NCBI RefSeq assembly: GCF_014892575.1
Contig: NZ_JADBGI010000006.1
Span: 1 to 64,000 of the forward strand
DNA: 64,000 nucleotides
Source of the DNA: Nocardiopsis coralli
GTDB lineage: Bacteria > Actinomycetota > Actinomycetes > Streptosporangiales > Streptosporangiaceae
Direction: 5' to 3'
Position numbers and translations under genes: made by a program. The notes beneath the pieces are model-generated. The model made no database searches. It had not been told where the DNA came from and saw nothing but the letters and a program-made list of their open reading frames with translations. This document shows positions 8,491 to 17,155 of this stretch, one piece after another. Position 1 is the first letter of the stretch. Each line of letters begins with the position of its first letter.

Positions 8491-10119
8491 GTGACCCTCT
8501 GCCGCTTCAACCTGCTCGACGAACAGTGGATCCCTGTCATCACAACCTCAGGTGAGTCCACGGAGCTCGGCATCCTCGACGTCTTCCGGAGATCGGGCGA
8601 CCTTCGCTGCATCCGCGGTGAGTCGCCCGTGGTCACCGCCTCGCTGTACCGGCTCCTACTGGCATTCCTGCACCGGTCCCTCGACGGGCCAAAAGATGAA
8701 GATGCCTGGGGCGAACTCTGGGCGAGCCGCCCCGGATCGCAGGCCCTGAAGGATCTGGATAAGCACGGGGAATCACACCGTGATGCCTTCTGGCTCCTGG
8801 GCGGCGAGCGACCGTTCTTCCAATGCCCGAACCCCTCCGGGGTCAGGAGCCCCGCCTCTCAACTACTCCTGCACAGAGCCACGGGCAACAACACGACCTT
8901 GTTCGACCACACGGTGGACTCGGACCAGGCCGTGCTTCCCGCCGACGTTGCGGCCCGTTGGCTGGTCGCGGTGCAGTTCTACGACACCGGTGGACTGAAA
9001 CCTGGGCGGTTGTCCAGTGTCGCCTCGCACGGCAACAGCTTCGGGACGGTTCTTCTCGAAGGCTCGACCCTCTGGGAAACCCTGATGCTCAATGCGGTCG
9101 TCTACGCCCCTGAGTGGCAGCTCCCTATTGGCCTGGGTGGAGCTCACGACTGCGCCGTCTGGGAACGCACGAGCCCTCCCTCACCAGAATCCGTCAAAGA
9201 CGTGCGCCCGAAGGGCTGGGCCCACCTCCTCACGCTTCCCACGCGCAACATCCTCCTGCACTGGGTCGAGAAGGACGGTGCTCCCCATGTCGACGCGGTG
9301 GTGGTCTCGCCCGGCGAACAGCTCGCGAAGAACCTGGACAGCGAAATGATGGCCGCATTCGCAGAGCGTGAGACCAAAGGGAAAAAGAAAGAGGTCGATC
9401 CGGTCAAGCTGGAGATGCTGCGAGGGGTGTGGCGTCACGCCACCGACCTTCTCCTGCCGACCGAGAACCACGACGGAGCCCGCCGACCGGCGACGGTCTC
9501 CGCTGCGGCCGATCACGTCGATTACGGAAGGATCGACCCCGGAAAAACGGTCACCCTCCGTGTCTTCGGGCAGAAGCTCATGTCCAATCCGGGAGCGGTC
9601 GAGTACTGGTCCGAAGAAGCGTTTCCGATCAAGCTCTCTCTCCTCGTGGCACAGGACCGCGGATGGAGTCTCGATCTCGCGTTCGGGCACTCCGTGAAGC
9701 TGGCCGACGACGTCGGTAAGGCGCTCCAGGGGATGCTGCGCACCTACCGCGGAGAGCTCCGTGCATCGTTCGACCGCTACGAGCACTGGAGTTTTCTCGC
9801 TGAACGGTACTGGCCGCACCTGGACACCGGGTTCCAACGCTTGCTGCACGACGTCGGCGACCTGGTGGGGCGGCGTGATCCGGGCGACCCCCAAGGGCTT
9901 TCCGAACTCCGCGAACTACTGGATGAATGGCAAAACCACGTGCGGACCACGGTCGACCAGGCCCTCGACACATGGCTGGAGCGTTCCCCCGGAGGCTCCC
10001 CCCGTCAGGTGTTCGAGCTCGCAAGCACAGAAATGATCGCACGGTCGAATGTGAACAAGGCCTTCGACAACTTCGACGAGGCGATAGATCCGGACATCGC
10101 TCGAAGGACAGCACCGTGA
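8491..10119 (+). CDS. casA: Cse1/CasA, large subunit of type I-E Cascade
   Basis: A 542-aa Cascade subunit that recognises the PAM and recruits Cas3. The start FNLLDEQWIPV is the hallmark of the family, and FFQCPNPSG, NNTTLFDH and the helical C-terminal bundle also fit. The length is normal. GTG 8491 was preferred to TTG 8488 because GGAG is five bases upstream. Its stop overlaps the next start as GTGA. The gene uses more A/T-ending codons than cas7, cas5 and cas6e, suggesting a different history. Confidence 0.92.
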   Translation: MTLCRFNLLDEQWIPVITTSGESTELGILDVFRRSGDLRCIRGESPVVTASLYRLLLAFLHRSLDGPKDEDAWGELWASRPGSQALKDLDKHGESHRDAFWLLGGERPFFQCPNPSGVRSPASQLLLHRATGNNTTLFDHTVDSDQAVLPADVAARWLVAVQFYDTGGLKPGRLSSVASHGNSFGTVLLEGSTLWETLMLNAVVYAPEWQLPIGLGGAHDCAVWERTSPPSPESVKDVRPKGWAHLLTLPTRNILLHWVEKDGAPHVDAVVVSPGEQLAKNLDSEMMAAFAERETKGKKKEVDPVKLEMLRGVWRHATDLLLPTENHDGARRPATVSAAADHVDYGRIDPGKTVTLRVFGQKLMSNPGAVEYWSEEAFPIKLSLLVAQDRGWSLDLAFGHSVKLADDVGKALQGMLRTYRGELRASFDRYEHWSFLAERYWPHLDTGFQRLLHDVGDLVGRRDPGDPQGLSELRELLDEWQNHVRTTVDQALDTWLERSPGGSPRQVFELASTEMIARSNVNKAFDNFDEAIDPDIARRTAP

Positions 10120-10691
10120 ACAAAGGGAAAGCGGATAACCCCCACCAGGGGTACGTGAACGAGCTTTACACGATGGGCTGGAAACTGAACTCGGGCCAAG
10201 CACAGGCCGTCGCGCAGGCAAGACGGCAGCTGGCGCGTTTCCGCCGCAGTCTCACCGAAGACAGGTACATCGATGACGTCTACGACGTGCTCCTGAAGTT
10301 CGAAAGAATCCCCGCCGCGCACGAGGGGCCTTGCCTGCTCATCGGCGGCCTCTACGCGCTGCACCCCGACAACGGCACCTCTTCACCCAAACGGTGGCCA
10401 CTGTGTGCTGCCCTCGCGGAGTCCTCCTCCGCTGAAGCCAGGGTCCGCCAGCTCATCGGCGCGTCCCAAACCAGCAACGAGGCGCTCGAGCACTACCTCC
10501 GCCAGGCGGTCCGTCTCGTGTCACGCGCACCGGAACAGCGGCCACTCGACTACAACCAGCTCCTCTGGGACCTCATTCACCTCAGCAGCGGAGATGAGAC
10601 GAGGGCGCGCCCCGTACGCCGGCGTTGGGCACGGGACTTCCGCCATCAGGTGCACACGAGCCAGACCTCCGACAAGAAGGATGCGACCTGA
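10116..10691 (+). CDS. casB: Cse2/CasB, small subunit of type I-E Cascade
   Basis: A 191-aa helical protein that would stabilise the crRNA-target DNA hybrid in Cascade. Features are an Arg-rich helix (ARRQLARFRRSLTEDR), the segment LYALHP, and the C-terminal block FDYNQLLWDL-like (LDYNQLLWDLIHL) with basic residues near the end. Synteny between cse1 and cas7 makes the call secure. GTG 10116 overlaps the cse1 stop. The less GC-biased codon use continues through this gene. Confidence 0.9.
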   Translation: MNKGKADNPHQGYVNELYTMGWKLNSGQAQAVAQARRQLARFRRSLTEDRYIDDVYDVLLKFERIPAAHEGPCLLIGGLYALHPDNGTSSPKRWPLCAALAESSSAEARVRQLIGASQTSNEALEHYLRQAVRLVSRAPEQRPLDYNQLLWDLIHLSSGDETRARPVRRRWARDFRHQVHTSQTSDKKDAT

Positions 10692-10696
10692 CGACC

Positions 10697-11875
10697 ATGA
10701 TCATCGAACTGCACCTCATCCAGTCGTTCCCGGCGAGCAACCTCAACCGGGACGACCTGGGCCAACCCAAATCGGTCACCTTCGGCGGTGCTCTGCGCGG
10801 ACGGGTCTCCAGCCAGAGCCTCAAGAAGGCCGCGCGTTCGCTCTTCCCCCACGTCGGCCTGGCCGAGGGCGAGACCGCTTGGCGCACCAAACGCCTGGTC
10901 CAGCAGGCGGCCGCGGAGCTGGAGGAGGGCGATGAGGAACAACGGGTGGCCGTGGTGACCGAAGCGCTCCGCCAGATGGGGTTCGGCGTGGAGTCCACCG
11001 GTCTGACCGAATACCTGCTCTTCGTCGGCAGGCGGGCCGTGGATGACCTCGTCGCGTTCTGCCGGGAGAACCAGGACTGGCTGCTGAAGGAGGATGCGAA
11101 GCGGGCCGACAAGATCGCCAAGGCCAAGACCGACCAGGCCAAGAAGAAGCTCAAGAAGGAAGAGAAGCCACCGAAGAAGGCGGCCCAGGCTGCGAAGCGG
11201 ATCCTCGACGCCCGCCGTGCGGTCGACATCGCGCTCTTCGGCCGCATGATCGCCGACAACAAGGACTTCAACGTCGACGCGGCCTCCCAGGTCGCGCACG
11301 CCATCTCCACCCACGCGGTGGCGGGCGAGTTCGACTTCTACACCGCCGTCGACGACCTCAAGCCCGACGACGAGGCGGGCGCCGACATGATCGGCACGGT
11401 CGACTTCAACGCGGCCTGCTACTACCGCTACGCCAACCTCGACCTAGGCCAGCTCCAGCACAACCTGTTCGGCAAGGCCGCCAAGCCCGAGGACATCGAC
11501 GAGGACCTGCTCCAGCGGGCCACCAGCGCGTGGCTGAACGCCTTCGTCCGGGCGGTCCCCAGCGGCAAGCAGAACTCCATGGCCGCCCGCACCATGCCGG
11601 ACACCCTCCTCGCGGTGGTGCGCGACAGCGGTTCCTGGAACCTGGCCAACGCCTTCCTCGACCCGGTTCCGGGCAAGGGGGTCATGGGCGCCTCGACCGA
11701 ACTCATGTGGAAGCACTTCCAGCAGCTGCGCGGGTTCTACGGCGAGGAGGAGATCCGCGCGGTGGCGATGGCTTCGCTCTCCGGCGACCTCGAGAAGCTC
11801 GAGGTTCCCGAGAGCGAGCAGGCCGCCAGCCTGCAGGCGTTCACGAGCAAGGTCCTGGGTGAGGCCCGTGGCTGA
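10697..11875 (+). CDS. cas7: Cas7/CasC backbone subunit with a lysine-rich insertion
   Basis: A 392-aa RAMP protein, six copies of which would coat the crRNA. MIIELHLIQSFPASNLNRDD and GRVSSQSLK are the conserved N-terminus. HAISTHAV and GTVDFNAACYYRYA are typical of Cse4/CasC. Residues about 131-170 form a Lys/Ala-rich, probably helical insertion (KKKLKKEEKPPKK), which makes the protein longer than the E. coli subunit. ATG 10697 lies five bases after cse2. Codon use switches to strong GC bias here. Confidence 0.93.
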   Translation: MIIELHLIQSFPASNLNRDDLGQPKSVTFGGALRGRVSSQSLKKAARSLFPHVGLAEGETAWRTKRLVQQAAAELEEGDEEQRVAVVTEALRQMGFGVESTGLTEYLLFVGRRAVDDLVAFCRENQDWLLKEDAKRADKIAKAKTDQAKKKLKKEEKPPKKAAQAAKRILDARRAVDIALFGRMIADNKDFNVDAASQVAHAISTHAVAGEFDFYTAVDDLKPDDEAGADMIGTVDFNAACYYRYANLDLGQLQHNLFGKAAKPEDIDEDLLQRATSAWLNAFVRAVPSGKQNSMAARTMPDTLLAVVRDSGSWNLANAFLDPVPGKGVMGASTELMWKHFQQLRGFYGEEEIRAVAMASLSGDLEKLEVPESEQAASLQAFTSKVLGEARG

Positions 11876-12605
11876 GGGCCCGGTCCTGGCTCTGCGGTTC
11901 GACGCCCCGATGCAGTCCTGGGGCGTGCGCTCGCGTTTCACCCACCGCGACACCATGCAGGAGCCCACCAAGTCGGGTGTGGTCGGGGTGCTGGGTGCGG
12001 CGCTGGGCATCGGGCGCACGGACAAGCCGGAGATCAAGCAGCTGGCCGACCTGCACATGGCGGTGCGGGTCGAGCGCGAGGGCATCGTGGAGCGCGACTA
12101 CCAGGTCTCCACCGACGTTCCCACGACGAAGGGCACCGGGCACCGCAACGTCGTCAGCCACCGCTATTACCTGGCCGACGCGCTCTTCCTTGTGCTGTTG
12201 CAGGGCGAGCGCGCCTTGCTGGAGCGGGTCGCCGAGGCCGTCCAGCACCCCCGCTGGCCCCTGTTCTTCGGGCGCAAGGCCCACGTTCCGGCCTCGCCGT
12301 TGATCCTCGCCCCGGAGCGCGGGTTCGGTACCGGTCTGCGCCCCGAGGGCAGCCTCGAGCAGGCCCTGCAGGAGCACCCGTGGCAGGAGGAAAGGCCTGA
12401 GCTGATCAAGGACATCGAGAGCGACCCGTGGCTGCGCACGGTCACCGACGTCGAGGCGCACGAGCCCGAGCGGGAAGCGCGGTACGACGTCCCGGTGACC
12501 TTCGAGTCCGGCAACCGGAAGTTCCAGCAGCGGTACGTGCGCGTCGGCCGTGTTCCGGTCCCGCAGAGCGACGCCCAGCCGGAAAGGGAAAGCCCGTGTA
12601 CCTGA
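11859..12605 (+). CDS. cas5: Cas5/CasD, type I-E Cascade
   Basis: A 248-aa RAMP protein that would cap the 5' handle of the crRNA. RFDAPMQSWGVRSRF and TKSGVVGVLGAALG are diagnostic of Cas5e, and YYLADALFLV follows. GTG 11859 gives 248 aa. A second in-frame GTG at 11868 gives 245 aa and starts nearer the conserved motif. Either start overlaps the end of cas7. The C-terminus overlaps the cas6e start. Confidence 0.92.
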   Translation: MRPVAEGPVLALRFDAPMQSWGVRSRFTHRDTMQEPTKSGVVGVLGAALGIGRTDKPEIKQLADLHMAVRVEREGIVERDYQVSTDVPTTKGTGHRNVVSHRYYLADALFLVLLQGERALLERVAEAVQHPRWPLFFGRKAHVPASPLILAPERGFGTGLRPEGSLEQALQEHPWQEERPELIKDIESDPWLRTVTDVEAHEPEREARYDVPVTFESGNRKFQQRYVRVGRVPVPQSDAQPERESPCT

Positions 12606-13279
12606 GCCGACTGCGCCCGAGCATCCGCTCGCGTGCCTACCGCCGCGACCACGCGGACGTGCAGCACATGCACCGCACCCTGATGTCGGCCTTCCCCGAG
12701 GTCGACGCCGACGGGTCCGCGCGCAAGGAGAACGGGCTGCTCTGGCGCCTGGACCGCTCGGACGCAGGCCACATGCTGCTCGTGCAGAGCGCCGTCGAAC
12801 CCGACTGGGCACAACTGCCCGACGACTATTTGGCCGCGCCGGCGGAGACCCGGTCCATGGCGGCGGTCTTCGAGGCGATCGTGCCCGGCCGTGAACTGGC
12901 CTTCCGCTGCACGGCCAACCCCACGCGCATCGTGCGGGACCCGAAGGCCCCGAAGTTCGAACGGGGACGGCGGGTGGCCCTGCACGACGAGAAGAGCCGG
13001 CTGGGCTGGATCGCACGCAAGGGTGAACAGCACGGGTTCGAGATCCCGGCGACCCACGACGGCGCCCTGGCCGTGGACGTCGTGCCCCTGCCGCCCGCGA
13101 TCGGTTACAAGGGCACGTCGTCGCGGCGCAGCAAGATCACCGTGTCGCCGGCGCAGTTCGACGGCCGCCTGGTGGTGACCGACGCCGACGCTTTCGCGGA
13201 GGCGGTCCGCACCGGCATAGGCCGCGCGAAGGCGTACGGCTGCGGCCTGCTGAGCCTGGCCCCGGTGCCGTTCGTCTGA
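12596..13279 (+). CDS. cas6e: Cas6e/CasE crRNA-processing endonuclease
   Basis: A 227-aa RNase that would cut pre-crRNA inside the repeat. The start MYLSRLRPSIRSRAYRRD is characteristic, and HMHRTL places a histidine at 26, matching the catalytic His of Thermus Cas6e. The glycine-rich loop GIGRAKAYGCGLLSL near the C-terminus binds the repeat stem. GTG 12596 overlaps the cas5 end and is preceded by GGAAAGGG. It is the last gene of the operon. No cas1 or cas2 follows, and a 14-bp terminator hairpin comes next. Confidence 0.93.
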   Translation: MYLSRLRPSIRSRAYRRDHADVQHMHRTLMSAFPEVDADGSARKENGLLWRLDRSDAGHMLLVQSAVEPDWAQLPDDYLAAPAETRSMAAVFEAIVPGRELAFRCTANPTRIVRDPKAPKFERGRRVALHDEKSRLGWIARKGEQHGFEIPATHDGALAVDVVPLPPAIGYKGTSSRRSKITVSPAQFDGRLVVTDADAFAEAVRTGIGRAKAYGCGLLSLAPVPFV

Positions 13280-13291
13280 CACGGACACCGG

Positions 13292-13327
13292 ACCGGGGCG
13301 GGGCCGACAGCGCGGCCCCGCCCCGGT
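13292..13327. terminator. Bidirectional terminator after cas6e
   Basis: The arms 13292-13305 and 13314-13327 are perfectly complementary over 14 bp, with an 8-nt loop. It sits between the cas6e stop (+) and the acylase stop (-). It fixes the end of the CRISPR operon without an adaptation module. Confidence 0.85.
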
Positions 13328-13333
13328 TCCGGG

Positions 13334-15691
13334 TCAGCCCTGCGGGATCAGGGCGATCGTGTGCTGGGTGTCCGCCTCGACCGCGTCCTCGCTGTAGTGC
13401 AGCGGGACGTAGTCACCCTCGCGCCACGGGTCGACGTGGTCGTCGTAGTGCGGGCTGTCGGGGTCTCCGGACTGGCCGGGGCCGTTGACGGCGAGGGAGG
13501 AGTCCCACTCGCCGACGTCCAGGACCATGCGGTACGAGGCGCCCGCGTTGTGCCGGTACTCGGACTGGTCCATCCCGGACCGGTTCACGGTGTGGTTGGA
13601 GCCCTGACGCTCGAACGGCCCCAGGTCGCCGTCGAGGGGGTGCTCGAACACCGTGTGGTGCAGGTCGCCCCAGCGCCACTGGGAAGGGTCCGCACCCAGG
13701 GATCCGGCGACGTCCTCGTAGGCCGCGGCGAGGGACTCGACGAGGATCCGGTCGCGCTCCGCCTCGGGGTCGCCGTCGAGCCACTCCTCCGGGTGGTGCA
13801 GTGCGTCCAGCAGTGCCCCGGCGTCCTCGGTGTGGTCGGCGAAGGCGGCGAGTTCGGGCGAGACCGCCTCGTAGAAGGCCGGGCCCAGGTGGCGGGCGAA
13901 CCAGGTCTGGTACAGGGCGGCGGGCGCGGAGTCCACCGTGTGGTCGCCGTCCCAGCCCGTCAGGAGCTCGGCCGCGGCGCTCGCCTCGGCGTCCCTGCCG
14001 ATGATGCTCTCCAGCAGGGGCAGCGCCTCGCGCACGGTCAGGTCGACGTCGTCGTTCTGCAGGTCGCCGGCCTCCTCCAGGGTGTGCGGGTCCCCGCCGC
14101 CGAGCACCTCGGTGATGCGGTCCTGGCGGAAGCCGGGGTCCCACTCGTAGCCGAGGTTGTTGTCCTCGGGCTGGTTGTACTCGTTGGCCGTGGAGAAGAA
14201 GCCCTCGTCGGGGTTGTGCACGTACGGCAGGTCGTCCCGGAACCCGTCCCACTCGTGGCTGCCGTCGCCGGGCACGGGGAGCAGGCCGTCGTCGTCGCCG
14301 CGGTCGGGCACGCGCCCGGCCGCGACCCACCCGATGTCGCCGTGCACGTCGGCGTAGGTGTAGTTCATCGGCGGTCCGCCCCAGCCGTCGAGGACCGAAC
14401 GGAACGCGTCGAAGTCCTCGGTCTGCATGAGTTCGAGGCTGTTGAAGTAGGCGGTGGTGCCGGGCTCGGTCCAGGTGGTGCGCACGGCGTAGGCGGTGTC
14501 GGAGTCGGTGTCCTCCGAGATCACGGGGCCGTGGTGGGTGAAGCGCAGCTCCACCTCCTCGGTCGAGCCGTCGGGAAGGGTCAGCTCCTCGGTGACCGTG
14601 TCCATCTGCTTCCACTCGCCGTCGTGGCGGTAGCGGGTGGGGTCGTCGGGGTCGACGTCGTAGAACAGCAGGTCCTGCTGGTCGGCGGCGAGGAAGGTGA
14701 GCCCGAAGGCGGCCGTCCCGTTGTGCCCCATCGCCACGCCCGGCAGGAACGGTTCACCCGCGCCGACGACGTCGACCTCCGGGGAGGTCAGGTGCACGAC
14801 GTAGCGGAGCGCGGGCGCCGTGACGGGCCGGTGCGGGTCGCCGGCGAGGATCGGGCGGCCGGAGTCGGTGTGGTCGGGTGAGACGGTCCAGCTGTTGCTG
14901 CCCTCGCCGCCGTTGGTGGTCAGCGGGGCGTCCTCCTCGGGCCCCGCCAGGCGGGCAGAGCCGTCGTCGTCGAAGGAGACGTCGCCGGTGGCGAGCCGGT
15001 AGGTGTCCAGGACGTCGTCGGGCACCGAGCACGGGTCCAGGCCCTCGGGCAGGGACGCGGTGTGATCGGGCTCCATACCGAGGAGCAGGTCGGCGTTGGC
15101 GAGCTCGTCGTCGCAGGCCACCTGGGTGCGGGTGAGTTCGCTGGCGAGGTTCTCGCCGAGGCTGTGCGTGCGGATGCGCACGACGTCCTCGGGTTCCCAG
15201 TGCGCCGGTTCGTAGCCGAGCTCGTCGAACTCGGGCGGGCGGTGCTCGGGGTTGTCGTCGAGCCAGTCGACGTAGGCGTTGATGCCCTCGGCGAAACGGG
15301 TGGCGGTGGTGCGGGCCTCGGGGCCGTAGCTCTCCCACTCGCGGTCCATGTCGCCCCGGTACAGGAAGAGGCGTGCGGCGCGGTCGCGCTCGACGAAGTC
15401 GGGCCCCAGGACCTCGGAGAGCTCGCCCAGTCCCTGTCTGCGGTGCAGGTCGATCTGGAACAGCCGGTCGCGGGCGGCGTTGACCCCCTGGGCGTAGAAG
15501 AGGTCCTCGTTGGTCTCGGCGGTGATGTGCGGGATCCCGGCGGAGTCGACGGCGATGGAGACCTCGCCGTCGAGCCCGGGCAGATGGAGTTCGTCCCGGT
15601 CGGCGGTCTCGGCGGGGGCGGCCCCGGTGAGGGCCAGTGGAGCGCCGATGACGGCGGCGGAGATCAGGGCCGTGGCTGTGCGTCTGCGCAA
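13334..15691 (-). CDS. Secreted penicillin-acylase-family amidohydrolase
   Basis: A 785-aa Ntn-hydrolase precursor. An Arg-rich n-region and hydrophobic core (about residues 2-30, ending ALTGAAPAET) form a signal peptide. The alpha chain contains YAQGVNAARDRLFQIDLHRRQGLG-type sequence. Cleavage between Gly and Ser in GGEGSNSW (Ser near 264) would create the beta chain with the nucleophilic serine. GDPHRP and NYTYADVHGDIGW follow as expected. The start is TTG 15691, with AAGGA six bases before it and no better ATG/GTG in frame. Likely roles are acyl-homoserine-lactone quenching or cleavage of acylated peptides; specificity cannot be decided. It is very acidic, which fits an extracellular enzyme. 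Confidence 0.9.
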   Translation of the reverse strand: MRRRTATALISAAVIGAPLALTGAAPAETADRDELHLPGLDGEVSIAVDSAGIPHITAETNEDLFYAQGVNAARDRLFQIDLHRRQGLGELSEVLGPDFVERDRAARLFLYRGDMDREWESYGPEARTTATRFAEGINAYVDWLDDNPEHRPPEFDELGYEPAHWEPEDVVRIRTHSLGENLASELTRTQVACDDELANADLLLGMEPDHTASLPEGLDPCSVPDDVLDTYRLATGDVSFDDDGSARLAGPEEDAPLTTNGGEGSNSWTVSPDHTDSGRPILAGDPHRPVTAPALRYVVHLTSPEVDVVGAGEPFLPGVAMGHNGTAAFGLTFLAADQQDLLFYDVDPDDPTRYRHDGEWKQMDTVTEELTLPDGSTEEVELRFTHHGPVISEDTDSDTAYAVRTTWTEPGTTAYFNSLELMQTEDFDAFRSVLDGWGGPPMNYTYADVHGDIGWVAAGRVPDRGDDDGLLPVPGDGSHEWDGFRDDLPYVHNPDEGFFSTANEYNQPEDNNLGYEWDPGFRQDRITEVLGGGDPHTLEEAGDLQNDDVDLTVREALPLLESIIGRDAEASAAAELLTGWDGDHTVDSAPAALYQTWFARHLGPAFYEAVSPELAAFADHTEDAGALLDALHHPEEWLDGDPEAERDRILVESLAAAYEDVAGSLGADPSQWRWGDLHHTVFEHPLDGDLGPFERQGSNHTVNRSGMDQSEYRHNAGASYRMVLDVGEWDSSLAVNGPGQSGDPDSPHYDDHVDPWREGDYVPLHYSEDAVEADTQHTIALIPQG

Positions 15692-15811
15692 GATGCGTCC
15701 TTGAATCGGGGGGAGGAACGGATCGGAGGGACGCGGACGCAGGAACCTTACATCGAGCGCTGTGGGTCGGAAAGAGCCCACACCGGGCGGAACGGGTGTG
15801 ACACTGGGGCC

Positions 15812-16762
15812 ATGACGAGCCACACGATGCGAGCCATCAGGCAGGAGACCCTGGGTACCCCCGATGTCCTGAAGGAGGAGGAACTGCCCGTGCCGCAGCC
15901 CGGCCCGGGCCAGATCCGTGTCCGGACCGTCGCGGCGGGCGTCAACCCCACCGACTGGAAGCACCGCGAGACCGGCCTGTTCCTCGGTGAGCCGCCGTTC
16001 GTGCTGGGCTGGGACGTCTCCGGCGTGGTCGACGAGGTCGGGTTCGGCACGACCCTGTTCCGGCCGGGTGACGAGGTCTTCGGGATGGTGCCCTACCCCT
16101 ACGGCGTGGGCACGCACGCCGAGTACGTCGTGGGTCCGACGCGGGCGTTCGCGCTCAAGCCGCCCGAGATCGACCACGTCACGGCCGGTGCGGTGCCGCT
16201 CGCGGCGCTGACGGCGTGGCAGGCCCTGGTGGACACGGCCGGGGTCGGTGCCGGCGACCGGGTGCTGGTGCACGCCGCAGCGGGCGGTGTGGGACACCTG
16301 GCCGTGCAGATCGCCAAGGCGCGCGGGGCCCACGTCATCGGGACCGCGAGCGAGCCCAAGCACACGTTCGTGCGTTCGCTGGGCGCCGACGAGGTCGTGG
16401 ACTACCGGTCGGTGGACGTCGGCGAGGCCGTCCGCGACGTCGACGTGGTGTTGGACGCCGTGGGCGGGGCCGACCAGGTCGAGAGGTCGGTGCGCGCGCT
16501 CAGGCCCGGTGGGACGGTGGTGACGCTGCTGCCGTTCGACGCCCCGGAGACGGCGGCGCGGGCGGAGGAACAGGGGTCGCGGATCGCGCAGATGCTGGTG
16601 GAGCACGACCACCAGGGCATGCGCTCCATCGCCGCCCTGGTGGCACGGGGTGCGCTGCGGCCCACCATCGCCGACACGTTCCCGCTGGCGGAGGCGGCCC
16701 GCGCGCACGAGATCGGTGAGCGCGGACGGACGACGGGGAAGCTCGTGCTGACCGTCGGGTGA
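15812..16762 (+). CDS. NADPH-dependent quinone-type oxidoreductase
   Basis: A 316-aa zinc-independent MDR enzyme. It has a GroES-like N-terminal domain (AAGVNPTDWKHRETG, LGWDVSGVV) and a Rossmann fold with VLVHAAAGGVGHLAVQIAKARGA-type cofactor motif near 145-168. No structural zinc cysteines are seen. It probably reduces quinones or enones with NADPH. It is divergent from the acylase gene with about 120 nt between, and it is a single-gene unit closed by a strong hairpin. Confidence 0.85.
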   Translation: MTSHTMRAIRQETLGTPDVLKEEELPVPQPGPGQIRVRTVAAGVNPTDWKHRETGLFLGEPPFVLGWDVSGVVDEVGFGTTLFRPGDEVFGMVPYPYGVGTHAEYVVGPTRAFALKPPEIDHVTAGAVPLAALTAWQALVDTAGVGAGDRVLVHAAAGGVGHLAVQIAKARGAHVIGTASEPKHTFVRSLGADEVVDYRSVDVGEAVRDVDVVLDAVGGADQVERSVRALRPGGTVVTLLPFDAPETAARAEEQGSRIAQMLVEHDHQGMRSIAALVARGALRPTIADTFPLAEAARAHEIGERGRTTGKLVLTVG

Positions 16763-16779
16763 GGCCGGCGTGCATGCGT

Positions 16780-16812
16780 CGAGGGGGTGACGGCCGGGCC
16801 GTCACCCCCTCG
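16780..16812. terminator. Convergent terminator hairpin
   Basis: The arms 16780-16793 and 16799-16812 pair over 14 bp around loop CCGGG. It lies between the convergent oxidoreductase and DUF1918 genes. Confidence 0.85.
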
Positions 16813-16824
16813 TTCCGTCCGGGG

Positions 16825-17019
16825 TCAGTCCGCGGACGGGCGGGGTTCCACCACGGTCTCGGGCCCGGGGTAGATCACCATCTCCTCGCCGTCGGGGAAC
16901 CGCACCAGGTACGGCGGGCCGTCGTCGGCGCCGCGGACCTCCACGATCTCTGCTGTTCGCTGCCCGTCGCTGCTGTGGGCCCCGTGCGTGTGCACGAGGT
17001 CCCCGATGTGTGCGCGCAT
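16825..17019 (-). CDS. DUF1918 small protein
   Basis: A 64-aa protein of the actinobacterial DUF1918 family. MRAHIGDLV, RTAEIVEVRG and PPYLVRFPDG are the family's recurring pieces, and the fold is predicted to be a small SH3-like beta barrel. The function is unknown. It is a monocistronic gene between two terminated units. Confidence 0.8.
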   Translation of the reverse strand: MRAHIGDLVHTHGAHSSDGQRTAEIVEVRGADDGPPYLVRFPDGEEMVIYPGPETVVEPRPSAD

Positions 17020-17155
17020 GGTTTCCCCCGTTCGAGGCGGACGGATCGGCCGCAACCGGGATCTACCCGGAGGTCCCGCGCGCCGAAACGGTCCGTGCGT
17101 ACCCTGCTCGCGCGAGCGCGCGGCGAACGTGTCCCCACCGGTGCCGCCTCCGACG

